The notes: generated from the letters alone by a model not told the origin. Positions 7,383-16,041 are shown, counted from the first letter of the stretch. The stretch: DNA of 64,000 nucleotides from Terrimesophilobacter sp964651535 (GCA_964651535.1 CAZYYE010000001.1:558001-622000); one strand, 5' to 3'. Made by a program: numbers and translations.

Positions 7383-8245
7383 CTCTTCAGGGCGGCGTTG
7401 CGGCGCCGGACGAGCTTGACCCAGACCAACACGATGGCCGTGATGATTCCGGCGGCGAGGAGCCACGGGGCGAGTACTCCGAGGGCGACGAGCACTGCAG
7501 ACCAGAACGCGACGAATGCGCCCCAGCCGGCTTCGAGCCCGCTCCAGAACGTGTCGGGGGTTTCCGCCGGCGTATCCCTCTCGGAGACGAGGTAAATGTT
7601 GACCGTGGACAATTGCACCTGGCTGTCGAGGTTCCGCTTTTGCGATTCGAGGCTTTCCAGGTTCGCCTGGCGCTCGGAGAGCGCCGTCTCGATGGCCAGA
7701 AGGTTGTCGGTCGAGCTCGCCTTCGACAACAGGTCGAGGAGCCGGTCGACGGACGTGCGCAGCGCCGTGATGCGTGCGGCAAGGTCCTGAGATTGCGCCG
7801 TGACATCGGTGGAATTGATGGTCGTCTCGCGGGCGACGCCGAGTTCCTTCAACTCCTCGAGAGCTTTGGTGAGGCTGGCCGAGGGGATGCGCAGGGTGAG
7901 TTGGGCGCTGCCCTGATCGTTCCCCGCGCCCGCACGTTCGCTGCGGTCTGCGACGGAACCACCGAAGCGGTCCGCGATTCTCGCGGCATCATCCGCGGCG
8001 CTGATCGGGTCATCGACCGTGACGGTCACCTGCACGGTCGTGATGATCTGCGGACCATCGACAGAGCTCCTGACGTCGGACCCGCCATCCCCGCCGATCG
8101 CGTGGTCTCCCGAAGTGAAACCACCTTCCTCCATGACCTGAGGAACTCCCGGGCCCGAGTCAGGGCTTGACGCTCCGGACATCGAACATCCCGCAAGCGA
8201 AGCGAGCGACAGTGCCATTACCGTGGTGATCAGAATGCGCCTCAT
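7379..8245 (-). CDS. DUF4349-type lipoprotein
   Basis: 288 residues from ATG 8245. A signal peptide ends in the lipobox LASLAGC with Cys20 as the lipidation site. The central part has the DUF4349 pattern: VQVTVTVDDPISAADDAARIADRFGG, paired beta-strand/helix units, then a coiled coil (about residues 165-210) rich in Leu and Gln. One membrane helix (about 240-270) precedes a basic cytosolic end. DUF4349 proteins are surface lipoproteins of unknown role. Upstream alternative starts would put a non-signal extension before the lipobox, so 8245 is preferred. Confidence 0.85.
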   Translation of the reverse strand: MRRILITTVMALSLASLAGCSMSGASSPDSGPGVPQVMEEGGFTSGDHAIGGDGGSDVRSSVDGPQIITTVQVTVTVDDPISAADDAARIADRFGGSVADRSERAGAGNDQGSAQLTLRIPSASLTKALEELKELGVARETTINSTDVTAQSQDLAARITALRTSVDRLLDLLSKASSTDNLLAIETALSERQANLESLESQKRNLDSQVQLSTVNIYLVSERDTPAETPDTFWSGLEAGWGAFVAFWSAVLVALGVLAPWLLAAGIITAIVLVWVKLVRRRNAALKS

Positions 8246-8425
8246 GCGGCAACCATACTGGCGCGGCGACCTCGGACAACACCCAACGTTTGCCACGATT
8301 CGTTCGTCCGGCGCGAATGTGCGCGCGGTGGGAGTTGGCTGGAAGAGCCCTGCATCCTGCCCGGGTTCAATTCGTCCGCCCCTAGGGTCGAATGTGATCT
8401 ACCGACAACCAGAAGGGGATACATC

Positions 8426-8644
8426 ATGGGAATCTTCGAGAACGCCAAAGATGCCGCGGAAGCGACCGGGGAAAAGGTCGGAGAGTGGGCAGAAGACGTG
8501 AAGGATCGCGCGGCCGACAAGATCGATGAACTTCAGGCAGAGGCCGAGGTGAAGAAAGCCGAGGCCGAAGTGAAGAAGGCCGAAGCCGAGCGGGACGCGA
8601 CCAAGGCCACGAACGACTACAAGGAATCACTTCGCGACAACTGA
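8426..8644 (+). CDS. Small highly charged helical protein with duplicated AEVKKAE segment
   Basis: 72 residues, almost entirely charged helix: MGIFENAKDAAEATGEKVGE, then AEVKKAE repeated back to back from a 24-bp DNA duplication around 8545-8592. The amphipathic Ala/Lys/Glu pattern recalls CsbD-, YtxH- or LEA-like stress proteins, but none can be assigned. AGAAGGGGA at 8411-8419 is the ribosome site. A 12-bp hairpin follows 15 bases after the stop, so this is probably a single-gene transcript. Confidence 0.7.
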   Translation: MGIFENAKDAAEATGEKVGEWAEDVKDRAADKIDELQAEAEVKKAEAEVKKAEAERDATKATNDYKESLRDN

Positions 8645-8658
8645 TTTCCAGCGCGCGG

Positions 8659-8686
8659 AAGGGGATCGGCAATCGCCGGTCCCCTT
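8659..8686 (+). terminator. Terminator-like hairpin
   Basis: AAGGGGATCGGC pairs with GCCGGTCCCCTT around the loop AATC: 12 pairs with one G-T. Only two T follow, then CGTCG. It sits between the small charged protein gene and the hydrolase gene. The strong stem supports termination; the short T-run makes it less certain. Confidence 0.55.
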
Positions 8687-8728
8687 CGTCGTGTGCGGGC
8701 GCGCATCCGACCGGGGGATACTGAATTC

Positions 8729-9514
8729 ATGGGGTTCTTCGATCGATTCCGGCGCCAAAGCGGTCCGCTGCTGCACGTCGCCGGCGATGAAGGGTCCGGT
8801 TCCCCCGTCATCCTCGTGCACGGAATCGCCTCGTCGTCGGTGACGTTCGAGCTGCTGATCCCGTTGATCGCGGACCGGCACCGCGCGATTTCCATCGATC
8901 TGCTCGGATTCGGCGAATCGCCGGTACCCGCGGATGCGCGGTACGACCTCGAGGAGCACGTCTCGGCGCTGGCCCGCACCATCAGGAGCCTCAAGCTGAA
9001 GGAGCAGTTCGTTCTCGTGGGCCATTCGATGGGCAGTCTCATCGCGACACGCTACGCGGCGACGCATCGACGCCGAGTTTCCAAGCTCGTGCTCGTGAGC
9101 CCGCCGGTCTATATCTCGTCGAGCGCGATTGGAAATCCCAGGGATCGTGTTGCAACCGACCTGCATATGAGGGCGTATGAGTATTTGCGCTCGAACAAGG
9201 AGTTCACGATGCGCGGCGCCGCCCGCCTTGCCCGAATCTCCCCGATCAAGAACGTGATCGAGGTGACCGAACGCAATTGGACGCCGTTCGTGTTGTCTCT
9301 CGAGAATCTGATCGAATCCCAGACGACCATCAGCGACCTCGCGAACGTGACGGCTCCTGTCGAAGTCATCTACGGAACTCTTGATCCGTTCCTCACACCG
9401 GCGGGCCTTCGGATCGTCGAGCGGATGCGCGGGGTCAACGTGCACAAGGTCGAAGGGAACGACCACGTCATCCGCACGCGGCTCGCCCGCGTCGTGGCCA
9501 CGGCGATCGGCTGA
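8729..9514 (+). CDS. Alpha/beta hydrolase
   Basis: 261 residues from ATG 8729. The oxyanion segment VILVHGIASSS, the nucleophile elbow GHSMGS (serine), the acidic residue in YGTLDPFL and the late histidine in VEGNDHVIR form a complete catalytic triad pattern. It is a cytosolic single-domain hydrolase of the epoxide hydrolase/lipase-like group; the substrate is unknown. The longer frame starting at 8693 would read through the end of the terminator region, so the ATG at 8729 is chosen. Confidence 0.85.
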   Translation: MGFFDRFRRQSGPLLHVAGDEGSGSPVILVHGIASSSVTFELLIPLIADRHRAISIDLLGFGESPVPADARYDLEEHVSALARTIRSLKLKEQFVLVGHSMGSLIATRYAATHRRRVSKLVLVSPPVYISSSAIGNPRDRVATDLHMRAYEYLRSNKEFTMRGAARLARISPIKNVIEVTERNWTPFVLSLENLIESQTTISDLANVTAPVEVIYGTLDPFLTPAGLRIVERMRGVNVHKVEGNDHVIRTRLARVVATAIG

Positions 9515-9582
9515 GCCCACGGTTAGGCCCGACCGCCCTCCGTCACGTTGGAGGTCGGCCGAGACGGAGGGTGGCAGCGCAG

Positions 9583-10794
9583 CTACGGGCGCAGGGTTTG
9601 GATGGGCTCGGTGTCGGGGATGGGGCTCGAGTCGCGCCCGCGCAGGTCGGGGTGGGCGCCGCGGAACACCATGGCGACGAGGAATCCGAGGAACGTGAGG
9701 GCGGCGGCGACCCAGAACGCCCCGTGCGCGTCGAACGCGTCGATCATGAAACCGGCCATGGCAGAACCGAGCGCCGCGCCGATGAGCTGGCCGGTGCCGA
9801 CCCAGCCGTAGGCCTCAGCGGTTTCGCTGAACTTCACGCTCGCCGACACGATCGTGAACATGACGGCAAGCGCCGGGGCGATCCCGAGGCCCGCGATGGC
9901 GAGCGAGGCTGACAGCCACCAGAAGTCCAGGAACGCCGCAGCGAGGGCGATGCCGATGAACACGCCGAATATTCGCAGCGCGAGGGCCCACGGGCCGATC
10001 GGCCGATGCCCGAAGGCAAGGCCGCCCACGAGGGACCCGAGCGCGAAGATCGCCAGAACGATCCCGGACTCCGGCCGCCCCTCACCGAACGTCGCGACGA
10101 CTCCCGCCTCGACGGCCGCAGCGCCCCCGATCAGCAGGAAGCCCGTGGCGGTCGCGAGCATCACGGGCGGGCGCGTGAGTACGGCCCCCAGTTTGCGCCG
10201 GGCACGCGGAATCCGCACCTGGCCGACTTCGGGCGAGGCGATGAACCAGATCCCGCCGCCGACTAGGAACACCATGGCGACGACGATGGCGGCAACCGGA
10301 CTGACCTGAGTCGCGACGAGCGTGGCGATGACGGGGCCGGCGATCCAGATGATCTCCTGCGCTGAGGCATCCAGCGAGTACAGCGGCGTGAGCTGGTTGC
10401 TCGTGACGAGCTTCGGGTAGATCGTCCGCACGGCGGGCTGGATGGGCGGGTTGCTCAATCCCGCGATGAGCCCGACGACCATGTACACGGCGACGGGAAG
10501 TTTCGGTGAAAACGCGATGACTCCGACTGCGGTGGAACACACGATGAGCGTGAGGATGAGGACCCGGCGCATTCCCCACACGCCCATCCATCTGCTCGTG
10601 AGCGGACCGGCGACCGCCTGGCCGACGCTCGTGGCGGCGAGCACGAGACCCGCGGCGCCGTAGGAATGGTGGATGCGCTCGATGTAGATGAGGAACGCGA
10701 GAGACAGCATCCCGCTCGGGAACCTGGCGACCAGTTGCGACCCCATGAGCCGCGCGACGCCGCGGGTTTTGAGGAGATCCAGATAGCCGTTCAC
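9583..10794 (-). CDS. MFS transporter
   Basis: 403 residues with about twelve membrane segments. GVWGMRRVLILTLIVCS corresponds to the loop 2-3 region of the major facilitator superfamily (degenerate GxxxDRxGRR motif), and a second half-repeat is visible after about residue 205. The sequence looks like a drug/H+ or sugar efflux type; the substrate cannot be predicted. It is convergent with the hydrolase gene and divergent from nrdA, with 311 bp between. Confidence 0.8.
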   Translation of the reverse strand: MNGYLDLLKTRGVARLMGSQLVARFPSGMLSLAFLIYIERIHHSYGAAGLVLAATSVGQAVAGPLTSRWMGVWGMRRVLILTLIVCSTAVGVIAFSPKLPVAVYMVVGLIAGLSNPPIQPAVRTIYPKLVTSNQLTPLYSLDASAQEIIWIAGPVIATLVATQVSPVAAIVVAMVFLVGGGIWFIASPEVGQVRIPRARRKLGAVLTRPPVMLATATGFLLIGGAAAVEAGVVATFGEGRPESGIVLAIFALGSLVGGLAFGHRPIGPWALALRIFGVFIGIALAAAFLDFWWLSASLAIAGLGIAPALAVMFTIVSASVKFSETAEAYGWVGTGQLIGAALGSAMAGFMIDAFDAHGAFWVAAALTFLGFLVAMVFRGAHPDLRGRDSSPIPDTEPIQTLRP

Positions 10795-11105
10795 AAGGGC
10801 TCAAGTCTACTGGCGGGACGGAGGGTCGAATTGTCGGTGGGTGCCGCAAGAATTGGCTCACAGCCTGTGTAAAACTCGGCCAACTTATGCACAATTGTGG
10901 ATGACACGCCCACTACATATTGGGTTTACCGAATGCCGGATACCCGCTATATAGTGGTGGGACTGCGAAGGAGCAAACCGGCCCGAAGTCGCGATTTCGA
11001 CCGAAAATTGCAAGGTTCAGTGTGTTAATCGGGCTCGATTTGGGCTCGTCAGGGGAGAGCAGACCGCCGGTCGGCGCGGGGCTTTCGAGTAGTGGGAGTA
11101 GTGGA
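10795..11105. other. Long upstream region of nrdA
   Basis: 311 bp without a gene, between the divergent MFS and nrdA starts. It holds two NrdR-box-like palindromes (10909-10958) and then a leader of about 150 bases before the nrdA ATG. GACCGCCGGTC near 11060 can fold locally. I see no convincing riboswitch and no small ORF with a ribosome site. The frame upstream of nrdA is open back to 10920 but lacks family similarity, so it is treated as leader. Confidence 0.6.
10909..10958 (+). promoter_or_regulatory. Pair of NrdR-box-like palindromes and nrdA promoter
   Basis: Box 1 is CCCACTACATATTGGG (10909-10924) and box 2 is CCCGCTATATAGTGGT (10943-10958). Both are imperfect 16-bp palindromes of the NrdR type (ends like CACTA, TAGTG), with centres 34 bp apart, about three helical turns, as usual for this repressor. 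TATAGT inside box 2 can serve as -10, so NrdR binding would block RNA polymerase. NrdR is the ATP/dATP-sensing repressor of nrd genes; its gene is not in the window. Confidence 0.75.
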
Positions 11106-13595
11106 ATGACCATCACAGTCGTCAAGCGCAACGGGCAGCGTGAGCCGTACGACGCGAACAAGATCAACCTCGCGATCGAGAAGGCCAGCGCCGGTCTCGA
11201 CGACAACATCACGTGGGTCACCCAGATCGCGAGCGAGCTCGAGTTGACGCTGTTCGACGGCATCACCACCCAGCAGCTTGATGAGGCCGTCATCCAGGTC
11301 GCGCTCCAGAACGTGAAGGACGATCCGGAGTTCGACACGGTTGCGGCGCGACTCCTCCTCAAGACGATCTACAAGCGCGTGCTCGGCGACTACGAGTCGG
11401 ACGAGGAATTGCGTGCGCTGCACGTCGAGCACTTCCCCATGAATATCCGGCGCGGGGTGGAAGAGGGACTCCTTGACGAGCGCCTCATCCAGCTCTTCGA
11501 CCTCGACCTGCTGGCGAACACGCTCGAACCCGATCACGATGATCTGCTCAAGTACATCGGCGTCGTGACGCTCAACAACCGGTACGGCATCAAGGGCCGC
11601 AATGGCGACGCGCTCGAAGTGCCGCAGTACTTCTGGATGCGCATCGCCATGGGGCTCTCGCTGAACGAGGCGGACCCGAACGGGCAGGCCATCAAGTTCT
11701 ACGAGAAGATGTCGAAACTGGAATATCTCGCAGCGGGCTCCACACTCGTGAACGCGGGAACCAGTTACCCGCAGCTCGCGAACTGCTTCGTCATGGAGAT
11801 GCAGGACGACATCGAGCACATTGCGAAGACCACGCGCGACGTCATGTGGCTCACGAAGGGCACCGGCGGGATCGGGCTGTCTGTCACGAAGCTGCGTGCG
11901 CAGGGCTCGCCCATCCGCTCGAACAACACGACGTCGACGGGGCCGATCCCGTTCATGCACACGATCGACTCCGTGCTGCGCGCGGTGAGCCGCGGCGGAA
12001 AGAAGTTCGGCGCGCTGTGCTTCTACATGGAGAACTGGCACATGGACTTTCCGGAGTTCCTGGACCTGCGCCAGAACTCCGGCGACCCGTATCGCCGCAC
12101 GCGCACGGCGAACACGGCGGTCTGGATCAGCGACGAGTTCATGAAGCGCGTGCAGAACGATGAAGACTGGTACCTCTTCGACCCGCTCGAAGTCGCCGAC
12201 CTCAACGAGCTGTACGGCAAGGCGTTCTCGACGCGCTACGCGCACTATGTCGCAGAGGCCGAAGCCGGCAACATGAACATGTTCAAGAAGACGACCGCGC
12301 GCGAACAGTTCAAGGCGATTTTGATCTCCCTCTCCGCGTCGAGCCACCCGTGGCTCACCTGGAAGGACACGATCAACAACCGCGCCCTGAACAACAACAC
12401 GGGCACGATCCACCTTTCGAACCTGTGCACGGAGATCACCCTCCCGCAGGATGAGGACAACGTCTCGGTGTGCAACCTCGCATCGATCAACCTGTCGCAA
12501 CACCTTCTGGAGGCCGCTGACGCCGGCGGCCGCCCGACCATCGATTACGCGAAGATCGAGGAGTCCGCCCGCATCGCGGTGCGCCAGCTCGACAACCTCA
12601 TCGACATCACGAAGTCGAGCGTTCCGGAGGCGGACTTCTCGAACCAGCAGAACCGCGCGGTGGGGCTCGGAGTCATGGGCTTCACGGATATCGTCGAGCG
12701 GCTGGGCCTGAGTTACGAAAGCGAAGCGGCGTACGACCTCATCGACGAAATCATGGAGCACGTCTCGTACGCGGCGATCGACGAGTCGGCTGAACTCGCG
12801 AAGGAGCGCGGCTCCTACCCGAACTTCGACGGCTCGGGATGGTCGAAGGGCATGGTGCCGATCGACAGCATCGCCAAGACGGAGGAAGACCGCGGCGTCC
12901 CGATCAAGGTCAACCGCACGACGCGGCTCGACTGGGATGCGATGCGCGCGAAGGTCAAGGGCGGAATGCGAAACGCAACGCTCATGGCGATCGCTCCGAC
13001 GGCATCCATCGGACTCGTCGCGGGCACGACGCCGGGTCTCGACCCTCAGTTCACTCAGATCTTCAGCCGGTCGACCTCGAGCGGCAAATTCCTCGAAGTG
13101 AACCGCAACCTCGTGAAGGACCTTCAGTCGCTCGGACTGTGGGGCTCCGTGCGCGAGTCGATCCTGCGCAGCCAGGGCGACGTGCAGATCATCGACGCCA
13201 TCCCGGACGATCTCAAGGAGGTGTACAAGACGAGCTTCCAGCTCTCCCCGTACGCGTTCCTCGAGGTGGCCGCGCGCGCGCAGAAGTGGATCGACCAGGC
13301 GATCAGCCGCAACATGTACCTGGAGACCCGCGACCTCGGCGAAATGATGGACATCTATTACGGCGCGTGGGAGCGCGGGGTGAAGACGACGTACTACCTG
13401 CACATGAAGCCGCGCCACCAGGCCGAACAGTCCACGGTCAAGGTGAACAAGTCGGAGGAGCTCAACACGGGCGCCGGCCAGAAGCGCGGATTCGGTGCCG
13501 CGAGCACTCCCGCGGAGCCGGCAGCGAGCGTTACGGCTGCTCCCGCCCGCAAAGGATTCGGTTTCGCCGGCCTTTCGGCGAAGGACGGTGAGTAG
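11106..13595 (+). CDS. nrdA: Ribonucleoside-diphosphate reductase large subunit (class I), C-terminal tail split off
   Basis: 829 residues from ATG 11106. An N-terminal ATP-cone (VVKRNGQREPYDANKINLAIEKAS) gives allosteric activity control. The barrel carries NLCTEITLP, NNNTGTIHLSN and the catalytic cysteine loop SVCNLASINLS, plus APTASIGLVAGTTPG near the end. It reduces NDPs to dNDPs with the radical made by NrdB. The protein stops at TAG 13593 after a flexible linker, before the redox CxxC tail that normally completes NrdA; that tail is found in the same frame directly after the TAG. AGTGGGAGTAGTGG upstream of the ATG is a weak ribosome site. nrdB follows 158 bp downstream. Confidence 0.93.
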   Translation: MTITVVKRNGQREPYDANKINLAIEKASAGLDDNITWVTQIASELELTLFDGITTQQLDEAVIQVALQNVKDDPEFDTVAARLLLKTIYKRVLGDYESDEELRALHVEHFPMNIRRGVEEGLLDERLIQLFDLDLLANTLEPDHDDLLKYIGVVTLNNRYGIKGRNGDALEVPQYFWMRIAMGLSLNEADPNGQAIKFYEKMSKLEYLAAGSTLVNAGTSYPQLANCFVMEMQDDIEHIAKTTRDVMWLTKGTGGIGLSVTKLRAQGSPIRSNNTTSTGPIPFMHTIDSVLRAVSRGGKKFGALCFYMENWHMDFPEFLDLRQNSGDPYRRTRTANTAVWISDEFMKRVQNDEDWYLFDPLEVADLNELYGKAFSTRYAHYVAEAEAGNMNMFKKTTAREQFKAILISLSASSHPWLTWKDTINNRALNNNTGTIHLSNLCTEITLPQDEDNVSVCNLASINLSQHLLEAADAGGRPTIDYAKIEESARIAVRQLDNLIDITKSSVPEADFSNQQNRAVGLGVMGFTDIVERLGLSYESEAAYDLIDEIMEHVSYAAIDESAELAKERGSYPNFDGSGWSKGMVPIDSIAKTEEDRGVPIKVNRTTRLDWDAMRAKVKGGMRNATLMAIAPTASIGLVAGTTPGLDPQFTQIFSRSTSSGKFLEVNRNLVKDLQSLGLWGSVRESILRSQGDVQIIDAIPDDLKEVYKTSFQLSPYAFLEVAARAQKWIDQAISRNMYLETRDLGEMMDIYYGAWERGVKTTYYLHMKPRHQAEQSTVKVNKSEELNTGAGQKRGFGAASTPAEPAASVTAAPARKGFGFAGLSAKDGE

Positions 13596-13598
13596 TTC

Positions 13599-13667
13599 GT
13601 GAAGGAAGACGAGTTCTACGTTCCCGTCGATCCGATGGACGAGCTGCAGTGCGACAGCTGCCAGTAA
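13599..13667 (+). CDS. NrdA C-terminal redox tail as separate 22-codon ORF or readthrough product
   Basis: Directly after the nrdA TAG the same frame stays open and then ends at TAA 13665. It encodes a 22-residue peptide, if begun at GTG 13599, with an acidic/aromatic N-terminal part, PVDPMDELQ and the ending CDSCQ. A C-terminal CxxC of this kind on NrdA shuttles electrons from thioredoxin or glutaredoxin to the active-site disulfide. AAGGA at 13581-13585 lies 13 bases before the GTG, so termination-reinitiation is possible. The alternatives are amber readthrough, a real mutation or a sequencing error. Without the tail, turnover of NrdA should be poor. Confidence 0.6.
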   Translation: MKEDEFYVPVDPMDELQCDSCQ

Positions 13668-13677
13668 AAAACTCCAC

Positions 13678-13717
13678 CGTTCCCTGAGGAGATCGCGCAG
13701 CGATCGTCTCGAAGGGA
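13678..13717 (+). repeat. Dispersed palindromic element between nrdA and nrdB
   Basis: CGTTCCCTGAGGA, inner hairpin GATCG-CGCA-CGATC, then GTCTCGAAGGGA. A full copy within the nrdAB transcription unit, 10 bp after the tail ORF and 36 bp before nrdB. Confidence 0.9.
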
Positions 13718-13753
13718 TCGACTCAATCAGTGAAAAGAAAGTAGGAACGCGCA

Positions 13754-14755
13754 ATGTCAGGGATTCTCGGTACGGGCGTGCAGGAAGGCCTGCTGCTCAA
13801 GCCGGTCAAGTACCAGTGGGCGATGGACCTCTATGACCAGGCGGTAGCGAACACGTGGTTCCCGAACGAGATCCAGCTCGACCAGGACATCGCCGACTTC
13901 AAGAAGATGACGGATGAGGAACGCCACGCGATCACGTTCCTCATGAGCTACTTCAACCCGAACGAGCTGCTCGTGAACAAGGCGCTCGCGTTCGGCGTGT
14001 ACCCGTACATCAACGCCGCCGAGTGCCACCTCTATCTCGCGAAGCAAATGTGGGAAGAGGCCAACCACTGCATGAGTTTCGAGTACGTGCTTGAGACGTT
14101 CCCCATCGACCGCGAGGCCGCGTATGGCTCGCACGTCGACGTGCCGTCCATGGCGCGCAAGGAAGAATTCCAGGTCAAGTTCATCAAGCGGATGACGGAA
14201 CAGACCCTCGACATCACGACCACAGAGGGCAAGCAGGATTTCGTGCGCAACCTCGTCGCGTACAACATCATCCTCGAGGGGATCTGGTTCTACTCCGGAT
14301 TCATGGTCGCGCTGAGCTTCCGGCAGCGGAACCTGCTGCGCAACTTCGGCTCCCTCATGGACTGGGTGATCCGCGACGAATCCCTGCACCTCAAGTTCGG
14401 CATCAACCTCATCCTCACGGTGCTCGAGGAGAACCCCGAACTGCAGACGCCGGAGTTCGCGGCCGAGATCAAGCAAATGATCCTGGATGCCGTGGAGATG
14501 GAAGAGGAGTACAACCGCGACCTGTTGCCGAGCGGCATCCTCGGGCTCAACGCCACCTACATCAACCAGTACGTGAAGTATCTTGCGGACCGCCGCCTTG
14601 AGGAGTTGGGTTTCGACCCTGAATACAAGGTGTCGAACCCGGCGAAGTGGATGGCGACCGCGAACGACACGTACGAGCTTGTGAACTTCTTCGAAGCCAC
14701 GAACACGTCCTACGAGGCGAACGCGAAGTCGGTGTCAGGAAAGAAGGCCGACTAG
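13754..14755 (+). CDS. nrdB: Ribonucleoside-diphosphate reductase small subunit, class Ic-like (no radical tyrosine)
   Basis: 333 residues, ferritin-like all-helical fold. Metal ligands line up as Glu71, Glu102, His105, the glutamate in LEGIWFYSGF and Glu/His in RDESLHLKF. Counting from Glu102/His105, the position of E. coli Tyr122 is Phe109 (E-A-N-H-C-M-S-F), and the position of Asp84 is Glu71. This Glu/Phe pair is the signature of class Ic subunits such as that of Chlamydia, which use a Mn/Fe centre instead of a tyrosyl radical. It forms the holoenzyme with NrdA. The stop overlaps the convergent peptidase gene by CTAG. Confidence 0.92.
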   Translation: MSGILGTGVQEGLLLKPVKYQWAMDLYDQAVANTWFPNEIQLDQDIADFKKMTDEERHAITFLMSYFNPNELLVNKALAFGVYPYINAAECHLYLAKQMWEEANHCMSFEYVLETFPIDREAAYGSHVDVPSMARKEEFQVKFIKRMTEQTLDITTTEGKQDFVRNLVAYNIILEGIWFYSGFMVALSFRQRNLLRNFGSLMDWVIRDESLHLKFGINLILTVLEENPELQTPEFAAEIKQMILDAVEMEEEYNRDLLPSGILGLNATYINQYVKYLADRRLEELGFDPEYKVSNPAKWMATANDTYELVNFFEATNTSYEANAKSVSGKKAD

Positions 14756-16041
14756 CGACGCTGCAGGTGCGCGCCGCAACGGCGCACCGCGAGCAGGGCG
14801 AGTGACCGGGTGACGGCGATGAGTTCGTCGAGGTTCACTTGCTCGCGCACGGCGTGGGCGAAGCGAACGTCGCCGGGCCCGAAGTGCAGAGTGGGGATGC
14901 CGCCGATCCCGGCGTACAGCCTCAGGTCGCTGCCGTATGGCGCGGCCGCCCGCTCCGGCACGGCACCCGTGAGGTCGGAAATCGACCCGGAAACCTCATC
15001 GATGAACTCGTGCTGCGCATCGATGCTTCCGCTCGCGAACTGGCCGCCCGGCCAGGTGACGAGGGGCGGATTGTCGGTCAGCCAGGGGTCTCGCGCGCAG
15101 ACCGCGGCGATGCGCTCCTCGAACGTCGCGCGGGCATCCGCGGGATCCTCGCCGAGGAGAACGCCCATCCGCCCTTCTGCGACAAGGCTTTCGGGAACGC
15201 TCGACGACCAGTTGCCCGCGTGCACTTTCCCGATCGAGATGCCGAAGGGCAGCTCGTAGTTTCGGAACAGCGGGTCCGGGTTTGCATTACGTTCCGCTTC
15301 GAGTTGTTTGATTGCCGCGTCGATGGGCAGGAACGAGTCGAACGCGCTCACGCCGCTCAGCCGGGTGCTGCCGTGCGCGGCCTTGCCCGCCACCTCGATG
15401 CGGAACGTGAGCGCCCCCGCGCACGCCGTCACGATGCGGCCCGTCGTTGGTTCGGTGAGCACTGCCGCTTCACCGCGGTGCCCGCGCAGCATGGTGGCGA
15501 ACGCGCCGAGCCCGCCGTCTTCCTCGCTCATGACGGAGTGCACGGCGAGCGGCCGCTCGAGTGCCACGCCGGCGGCACGGAGCGCGCGAACGACCGCGAG
15601 GTTCGCCGCGACGCCCGCCTTCATGTCGCACGCGCCGCGGCCGTGCAGCACGCGACCGACAATCTCCCCCGCGAAGGGGTCGCGCCCGTCCCACTTGTCG
15701 AGTTCGCCCTCCGGAACCACGTCGATGTGGCCCTGCAGCACGAGGGCGGGAGTGCCGTCCCCGGGAGTGACACCCACCACGCCGTAGCCTTCCACGCGGT
15801 CGGTCTCTTCTCCGGGGTAGAGCGGATGTGACCGTAGCTCGTCGAGGTCGAACTTCCAGCTGTCCACCTCGAGTCCGAGCTCGCCGAGCGCTCGCGCCTG
15901 CGAATTCTGCAAGTCGGATTCCGCGTCGGTTCCCGTCGTGCTCGGCACGCGGATGAGCTGGACGAGGTTGTCGATGAGAGTGTGCACGTCGATCGCGTCG
16001 AGAACGCGGCGTTCGACGGTGGTGAGATCTGCGGGAGGCAT
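14752..16041 (-). CDS. M20 family metallopeptidase, ArgE/DapE-type deacylase
   Basis: 429 residues from ATG 16041 (GTG 16071 would add ten residues). Metal and catalytic motifs are present in order: GHIDVVPEG (His, Asp), RGACDMKAG (Asp), SEEDGGLGA (catalytic Glu-Glu) and a late HFGPGD. Residues about 210-320 form the dimerisation insert. Relatives remove acyl groups from N-acylated amino acids or diaminopimelate precursors; the substrate is not defined. It converges on nrdB and shares its stop tetramer. Confidence 0.85.
   Translation of the reverse strand: MPPADLTTVERRVLDAIDVHTLIDNLVQLIRVPSTTGTDAESDLQNSQARALGELGLEVDSWKFDLDELRSHPLYPGEETDRVEGYGVVGVTPGDGTPALVLQGHIDVVPEGELDKWDGRDPFAGEIVGRVLHGRGACDMKAGVAANLAVVRALRAAGVALERPLAVHSVMSEEDGGLGAFATMLRGHRGEAAVLTEPTTGRIVTACAGALTFRIEVAGKAAHGSTRLSGVSAFDSFLPIDAAIKQLEAERNANPDPLFRNYELPFGISIGKVHAGNWSSSVPESLVAEGRMGVLLGEDPADARATFEERIAAVCARDPWLTDNPPLVTWPGGQFASGSIDAQHEFIDEVSGSISDLTGAVPERAAAPYGSDLRLYAGIGGIPTLHFGPGDVRFAHAVREQVNLDELIAVTRSLALLAVRRCGAHLQRR

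Noticed and set aside
10956..11105. Possible cobalamin riboswitch in the nrdA leader (GTCAGGGGAGAGCAGACCGCC-like segment)
   Set aside because: Only a loose match to the B12 box; the other conserved blocks of the riboswitch are not present, and a B12 switch is not expected to be needed for a class Ic enzyme with NrdR boxes.
11049..13754. 901-codon open frame on the minus strand opposite nrdA
   Set aside because: A shadow of codon bias in high-GC DNA: Arg/Ala/Val/Leu-rich, no family resemblance, fully antisense to a certain gene.
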